A DNA stretch of 64,000 nt from Microstegium vimineum. Taxonomy: Eukaryota; Streptophyta; Magnoliopsida; Poales; Poaceae. Positions 57,740 to 64,000 of this stretch are shown here, one piece after another. A program made the position numbers and the translations under genes. The DNA lies in contig CM039132.1 in assembly GCA_022036555.1 (NCBI GenBank), forward strand, positions 58,246,509 to 58,310,508, read 5' to 3'. The stretch's first letter is position 1, and every line of letters begins with the position of its first letter. A model generated the notes under the pieces. That model had not been told where the DNA came from, did not search any database, and saw only the letters and a program-made list of their open reading frames with translations.

Positions 57740-58345
57740 ATTATCACTAGGCTAGTGGACCATAGCATTCCAATGGGTGTGGTGATTCTGCAATATGCAG
57801 ATGATAATGTTTAAAAAACATGATTTGGATATGGCTAGGAATATGAAGATGCTTCTGTATATGTTTGAGTTGCTTGGTGGTTTACCAAATAATTTCAATC
57901 AATAAGAGTGAGATTTTGATTATAGATGAAGAAGAAGATTGGGGTAAAAATATACTTATTTGTTTAGCTATCAAGTGGGTTACTTCCAAGTTAAATATCT
58001 TGGTGTTCCTATTAGTCCTAGTAGACTACATCTTTGCGACTGGTTTCCCTTGATAGGGAAAAGCAAGGAGGTGGCCCAAAAAGGAAGTATCACTTGGTAA
58101 AATGGACTAAAATTTATAAAAGTAAGAAGGATGGAGGCATTGGCATCAAATATCTTAAAAGCTTAATATAAACTTGCTTTGTAAATGGTGGTGGACAATG
58201 GAATCAAAAGAGGGTTTGTGGCAAGAAAATTTTAAAGCCAAATACATGACAAATTATTTTATTCATATAATTACTCATAAACTGAATGATTCTCCCATTT
58301 GGTACGATTTACTCAAAGTTAAAGAAGTATACTTGATGGGAAGAA
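57740..58345 (+). pseudogene. LINE reverse-transcriptase fragment
   Basis: Recognisable pieces in order over several frames: VDHSIPMGVVILQYADDNV (the YADD catalytic box), then NNFNKSE-type, then YHLVKWTKIYKSKKDGGIGI and LLCKWWW. This order is that of plant L1-type non-LTR retrotransposons. Many stops and shifts. Only about 600 bp of the gene remains. Confidence 0.8.
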
Positions 58346-58353
58346 GCTTGTCC

Positions 58354-60164
58354 AAGTGGTCCCGTCCACTTTGCAGTTTGTTCTGACCTTCTGATTCAGC
58401 CCGAGAGACCTACTAACAAAGTGGCAATGAGTCCCCCTACTTTACTTGCACATAGGTTGAAAGTTTTCGATGACCAACCTTCAATTGTTAATATCTATTT
58501 GACCATATATCAGATTTTGTAATTTATTTTTACTATAATATTTTTTTGATTTTACGTACAAAACAAATCCCACCTGACCATATTTAATTGAAAAAAAACA
58601 ATGACACAATATGGTCCCTAGATGTAGTATCTTACAAATATTTGTTAAATTAGCTTGGTTACCATCCAAACATTTTTTTTGCTGAGATTTTTGCAGTAGT
58701 TCATATTTTTGGCTCCTCAAACATCAAATATCAATTTTGTAGGCCCCTCACGGTCTTCGGTTTGATATGGGCCAAACAAAATTTCTTGAGAAAAAAATCT
58801 ATAAAAATATGGGGGTCAAGTAGATTTTACTTTGATTTCGAAAGTTGAAAAATTTTTGGGGGTTTGGGGTCTCGACTGACAAATAACATCATGGCGTTGC
58901 AGCCTTAATTTACATCCCTTGAATGTTTGCTCGGTTCCAAAATGGAATGATCATGATGCGCTGGTGGTTGTTAATGGCACCAAAAGCATTTCCAGTCCCT
59001 CGTTAGGTCCATGTGGCAGCATTCGGACCCCCTCCCTGGAATGGCAAGAATGATGCTAAATACTAATAAATATATCTGATTTTTGTTAAAATTTAGCATA
59101 TGGTTATCAATCCAAATTTGGTGGGAACCCAGTGTCAATTCTATAGCATTTTTTCTCTCTAATTACAATAAAAGTCCGCTCCCAAATCCACACATAGAAA
59201 AGGAGAAAAAATTCTCCCAAATCAGACGCATTAAAAAATTCCTCCCAAATCTCAAGCAAAAAACACTTTCTCCAAATGTGACGAATAAAAAGTTTTCACC
59301 TAATTTTCTTTATAAAAAAATAGACCCTTCTTCAATGTACCACTTGCATGCGGTTTACAAGGAAAAAATCGTCATATAACACATGAAGCAATTGGGATGA
59401 AATTCAAATGTAAGAGATTTTCAAAAATTTTGAGTTAAAAAATTGGTGTTTTTAGTGGTTAATTAATCCCCGGGTGGATTGAAATCACGTGCATGCAATA
59501 ACCACTTGCATGCGATTTATTACAAGAAAATCTAATAAGTGATTTACAAAATAAGTTTGAACGCGACAGCACGAATGTATGCACGCCAGCATCTCTCAAT
59601 GGGATCTATCTATCATCGATGATGATGAGCCACAGCCATGATGCAAAATGCTATATTATGTACTAGTGTTGCGAGAAAGGGAAGTGCGGGGTGCAGGCCG
59701 AGGCCGGCCGGGACGAGGTGAACGAATGCATCACACCTGCACCAGGCCATATGGATGATTGCCAACCATTATATTGAAGACCAACGAGAACAGAGGACGA
59801 TATATAGATCAAGTAGCAGGTAGCAGCTAAAGCTAGGTAGCTAGCTAGCTAGCTCTCAAGTGCGTGATGCTGGTCCGTACATCGTACGCGTACGTCCGGA
59901 CTCCTGGAGCAGTCCATTTATATATCATAATTTTTCAATCGATCGAGTCAGAGGCTATCATATCTCTAGAAGCAGTACTCGTAGCTTCTTTTTTATATTA
60001 TATGCTTCTCCCCCCCCGGCGGCCGGGCCATGCTGCCTGGCTAGTGATGATCATAGGGCATATGGATCGTGGGGGATCGGATACGGCCCCCGCCGGCCCC
60101 CCTTGGGGTAATGGCAGTCCCCCCGAAGGCTGATCGAGGGGAAAACTGTCCGATCGAGAGGCCC
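58354..60164. repeat. Segmental duplication, copy 2
   Basis: Counterpart of 51442-53830. Contains no MITE or CACTA insertion at the matching sites. Ends at the N gap. No gene is seen. Diverged from copy 1 by many small indels. Confidence 0.85.
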
Positions 60165-60264
60165 NNNNNNNNNNNNNNNNNNNNNNNNNNNNNNNNNNNN
60201 NNNNNNNNNNNNNNNNNNNNNNNNNNNNNNNNNNNNNNNNNNNNNNNNNNNNNNNNNNNNNNNN
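60165..60264. other. Assembly gap (100 N)
   Basis: Exactly 100 N. The left side is the duplicated segment; the right side is copia LTR. The join may not be contiguous in the genome. Confidence 0.98.
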
Positions 60265-60783
60265 CCTTAGCCTTGTGTGGCGAACCTCAACAACGTAGAC
60301 TTAGGCATGCCTTGGTGGCGAGCTGAACCACGGGATAAATCCTTGTGTTTTGTGTGCTGTTTACTTTCAAGTATATCTTGCATAGACATTGCTAGGGTTT
60401 GAGGTTTCGATTTGTTCTAGAAAGTGATTTATGTCGTATCCAGTCTTCGTGTTGGACTTTATCATGAAACTAGGCCTCTGTGCTGCTTATAGTATCTAGT
60501 TTCTCCCAGCGAAATCTGAGCTCGATCTGAGTTATATTTGGAGAGCGGCAGTGCCGCCCTATATTCTTTTTGAGTTGTGAGTTGATTTTTTGCAGGCTTA
60601 CTATTGAGCATCCCAGGATCTCGTTCCCACAGTTTGGGCTGAATTGGACCTACGGTCATAGGTCGGCACTGACGCCCTCAAAGGGAGGCAGTGTTGCCCT
60701 CAGTGCTAATACTTGTTTGAGATAAATTTTTGTAGGCCTATTCACCCCCCTCTAGTCCTCCTAGGTGACATCAAGGTCCTTTT
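60265..60783 (-). mobile_element. Copia (SIRE-type) LTR portion
   Basis: On the minus strand it begins about AAAAGGACCTTGATGTCACC, has AGAGGGGGGTGAATAGGCC, and later TTTATCCCGTGGTTCAGCTC, all features of SIRE-type LTRs in grasses. It is cut by the gap. The start resembles the solo LTR at 25743. Confidence 0.75.
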
Positions 60784-62213
60784 AGCTTCAAACCATACAA
60801 TGCCTTTCTTAGTTTGTACACATGGTTGGGTTTCTTGTCATCTTCAAATCCGGGTGGTTGTTCAACATATACCAATTCATTGATGTACCCATTGAGAAAT
60901 GCACTCTTCACATCCATTTGATAGAGCTTGATGTTGTGAGCACAAGCATAAGCCAATAGAATCCTTATTGCTTCTAGCCTTGCCACCGGTGCATATGTTT
61001 CTCTAAAGTCAAGACCCTCTACTTGAGTGTACCCTTGTGCAACTAGTCTTGCTTTATTTCTCATCACTATGCCATCTTGATCTTGTTTGTTGAGAAAGAC
61101 CCATCTTGTGCCAATAACATTGTGGTTCTTTGGTCTCTCAACTAGTTCCCAAACTTGATTTCTAGTGAAGTTGTTGAGTTCTTCATGCATAGCATTCACC
61201 CAATCAATATTTTGCAAAGCTTCTTCAATCTTGGTTGGCTCAATAGATGACACAAAGGAGTAGTGTTCACAAAATGAAGCCAATCTTGATCTTGTTTGCA
61301 CACCTCTTGTGATATCTCCAATAATATGATCCAAAGGATGATCCCTTGCAATAGATGTAGGTTGGAGTGTTGGAAGTTGATTGCTTGTACTTGGTTGGTC
61401 ATTGGTTTGAGATGATAAACTAGCCTCTTGTTGATCTTGAGTTGGAGAGGATGAACTAGCTTGGTTGTCATTTGATTGCTCATTAGATGGAGCATGCACT
61501 AAATAGTCATTATCTTGCTCCTCATCCACTTGCCTTGGCCTAATGTCCCCAATATCCATATTTTTCATTGCATTGGCCAATGGTTCACCTCTCACATCAT
61601 CATGATTGTCAATTTCATCTTGAGAGCCTTGTGTTTCATCAAACTCCACATCATGTACCTCCTCAACTATGCCATGAGTAAGATTCCATACTCGATATGC
61701 TTTGCTTGTAGTTGAGTAACCAAGTAGGAAGCCTTCATCACATTTCTTCTCAAATTTGCTCAATTTTGCACCTTTCTTCAAGATATAGCATTTACAACCA
61801 AACACTCTAAAGTATGCAATATTTGGCTTTCTTCCATTCAATAGCTCATAAGGTGTCTTCTCAAGCATTTTGTAGCAATAGAGTTGGTTGCTATAGTAGC
61901 AAGCCGTGTTGATAGCTTCGGCCCAAAAAGAATCACTCACATTGTATTCACTAAGCATAGATCTTTCCATATCAATGAGTGTCCTATTCTTCCTCTCAAC
62001 AAGCCCATTTGATTGAGGTGTATACTTGGCCGAGAATTGATGTTTGATTCCATATTCATCACAAAGCTCATCAATTCTTGTGTTCTTGAACTCACTACCA
62101 TTGTCACTTCTCACTTTCTTGATAGTTGTTTCAAATTCATTTTGGCATCTCTTGAAAAAGATCTTGAATGTATCAAATGTGTCACTCATGTCACTCGAGA
62201 AGAATACCCATGT
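60784..62213 (-). pseudogene. Copia polyprotein: integrase C-terminal part and truncated RT
   Basis: Runs right to left from a TAG at about 62211 (the codon after DDFTR) through the integrase core (RSDNGSEFKN, YTPQSNGLVERKNRT), the C-terminal region (RVFGCKCYIL, FLLGYSTTSKAYRVWN) and a Ser/Gln/Asp-rich linker. It then enters RT (NHNVIGTRWVFLNKQDQDG, ARLVAQGYTQVEGLDFRETY, VKSAFLNGYINELVYVEQPP). It stops at KLRKALYGLK, before the catalytic YVDD, and joins LTR sequence. RNase H is absent. Ty1/copia, SIRE lineage by domain order. Confidence 0.88.
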
Positions 62214-62891
62214 CTATCTAGTGAAGTCGTCAACTATCACAAAGCCATATTTGTTTCCACCAATACTTGTGTATGCGGTTGGTCCAAACAAGTCCATGTG
62301 CAAGAGCTCAAATGGTTTGCAAGTACTCATCATGCTCTTACTAGGGTGAGTGTTTCCGACTTGTTTGCCGGCTTGACAAGAGCTACATAGCTTATCCTTT
62401 TCAAAGACAATATCTTTCAAGCCTCTAACTAGATCATGCTTGACAAGTCTATTCAATTGTTTTATCCCAACATGACCAATCCTTCTATGCCATAACCAAC
62501 CCATGCTAGATTTGGATAGCAAGCAAGTTGACAATTGAGTTTCACTAGCATTGAAATCAACCAAGTATAGATTCTCATATCTAAATCCTTTGAATATCAA
62601 GTTAGAGCCATCTACACTTATGATTTCTACATCATCAACTCCAAAGATGCATTTGAAACCAAGATCACAAAGTTGAGCTATGGATAGCAAGTTGAAGTTC
62701 AAGCTCTCTACTAGCAACACATTGGATATGCTCATGTCATTGGATATTGCAATCTTACCAAGCCCTTTGACCTTTCCTTTGCCATTGTCACCAAATGTGA
62801 TAGAATCAACCCCATTGCAATCATTTGTCTTGATAGAGTTGAACATTCTTGAATCTCTGGTCATATGTTGAGTGCACCCACTATCAAGCAC
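62214..62891 (-). pseudogene. Copia protease to integrase start
   Basis: Starts MLDSGCTQHMTRDSRMFNS (the protease active site D-S-G), then the GAG-pre-integrase zinc region (WHRRIGHVGIKQLNRL, CSSCQAGKQ) and the integrase start (HMDLFGPTAYTSIGGNKYGF, with the first catalytic Asp). The stop follows DDFTR. Confidence 0.88.
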
Positions 62892-62933
62892 CCAATGCCT
62901 CCCTCTGGCTTTATAATTGACCTACAAAACAAT

Positions 62934-63743
62934 TCAATTCTTCTTAGGTACCCATACTTGCTTGGGTCCTCCAAAGTTAGTGACTAAGGACTTAGGTACC
63001 CAAATAGCTTTCTTCTTTGAGCTCTCATTGGGAGTACCCATGTACTTAGCTATCACACCTTTCTTGCCCTTGGTAAGCACATAACTAGAATCAAAGCGAA
63101 TAGATGCACTTGTAAATTTTATCTTGCTTAGATTTAGTTTGCAATATTGCTCATCATTCCCTACTTGCTTGCAACTTGAGAAAAACCGGCCATTGCTCTT
63201 CACAATGCGAGGCTTTGGAGTTACAAAGGCCGCCTTGTCTTTCTTGGGGGTATAGCCACGTCCCTCTTTGCAAAGGGAGAACCTTTGGCTACCCAAGCAC
63301 TTAAGCAAGCGGGCGTCTCCATCGTAGGCATTGCCTAAGGCTAGAGTGAGCTTACCAACCTCCTGCTTAAGGGTCTCATTCTCAACCATTAGTGAAGCGT
63401 CACAAGTGAAACCATCACTAGTAGAAGAGGTAGTTATAAATGCTACAAGAAGGGTTAGTTGGGGGGTGATGATGATGGGTTCATAGAAAGATTCATTGAT
63501 TATGTCACAAGTTGTTCCCATGTTACTTGTTGAAACATGATCTTTCTCCTTTTGCTCAACAAGAGATGAGTGAGCTTTTTCAAGCTTAGAGTGAGCTTTA
63601 CCAAGCTTCTCATGGGCATCCTCTAGCCTCTCATGAGAGCGGTTTAGCTCATCAAAGGATTGCTTGAGATCTTGAAGCTCTTTCCGCAATGCTTTGCACA
63701 CCTTTATCTTGAGGTCAAAGTGAGTCTTAGCATCTTTCAACAT
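62934..63743 (-). pseudogene. Copia gag C-terminal part
   Basis: 269 codons open. A coiled-coil segment rich in HERLEDAHEKLGKAHSK repeats is followed by a basic part ending GPKQVWVPKKN, as in SIRE-type gag. Frame breaks on either side separate it from upstream gag and from the protease. Confidence 0.8.
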
Positions 63744-64000
63744 TTCAATTAGTTCATCTTTAGTGGTTCATCATCATCATCATCACTAGAATCACTCTCG
63801 TCATCGGATTGTACCTTAGTGGACCGAGCCATGAAGCATGTCGATGGAGTGTCAAAGAGAGATCTTGTTCTTCATAGCAATACTTGCAAGAGCCTTCTTC
63901 TTGCTTGATCTCTTCTCATCATCACTTGAGTCATCATCACTTGAGGATTCACTATCCCAAGTGACAACATATGAACCTCCCTTCTTGTTCTTCTTGAGGA
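63744..64000 (-). pseudogene. Copia gag, central part
   Basis: Reads KKNKKGGSYVVTWDSESS and SSKKKALASIAMKNK. A small deletion in a CT-run near 63868 shifts the frame before DTPSTCFMARSTK. A second shift follows the Asp-rich run near 63765. The element continues past the window. Confidence 0.8.

Overview
This is a nuclear segment of a grass (Poaceae) genome, most likely a panicoid cereal relative. The evidence is the nested Ty3/gypsy and Ty1/copia LTR retrotransposons, the CACTA, Stowaway, PIF-like and Helitron DNA elements, a grass-type SINE, a plastid DNA insertion, and plant genes with GT-AG introns. Two 100-N blocks (45026-45125 and 60165-60264) mark scaffold joins of unknown real length.

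Layout. Positions 1-24500 are a retrotransposon nest. A minus-strand Tekay/Del-type chromovirus (about 2171-22416) carries a complete-ended Tat-lineage gypsy element (6732-16810, target duplication AGAGG) inside its reverse-transcriptase gene. The Tekay LTRs are both cut short and abut two further Tat LTR copies (333-1436 and 22417-23537). The inserted Tat element has lost protease, RT, RNase H and integrase. It keeps a gag-like frame on its sense strand and a five-exon antisense gene with a plant mobile domain (PMD), which has its own TATA box beside the 3' LTR. From 23600 to 34200 there are old fragments: a chromovirus LTR piece, CACTA pieces, two SINEs, a solo LTR with a TSD, a Stowaway MITE, a sororin-like gene fragment, a Helitron end, an 860-bp plastid trnI-trnA insertion and an unidentified gene fragment.

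Positions 34199-43447 are one complete-ended CACTA (En/Spm) transposon with TTA target duplications. It holds a broken TNPD-type transposase and a second gene with an Ulp1-like cysteine protease domain. Positions 44800-57500 hold the likely working genes: a BTB/POZ protein (three exons, 292 aa) and a PMEI/invertase-inhibitor-like secreted protein (208 aa, minus strand). Between them lie a solo LTR and small DNA elements.

A segment of about 2 kb is present twice (from 51442 and from 58354), on either side of the PMEI gene. The second copy is an empty-site control for three insertions in the first. The window ends in a truncated minus-strand SIRE-type copia element whose polyprotein is cut inside RT and joined to LTR sequence.

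How parts relate. The transposons explain most of the sequence and nearly all long ORFs. Only the BTB gene and the PMEI-like gene look intact. Identification is from recognised motifs read by eye; no database search was run.
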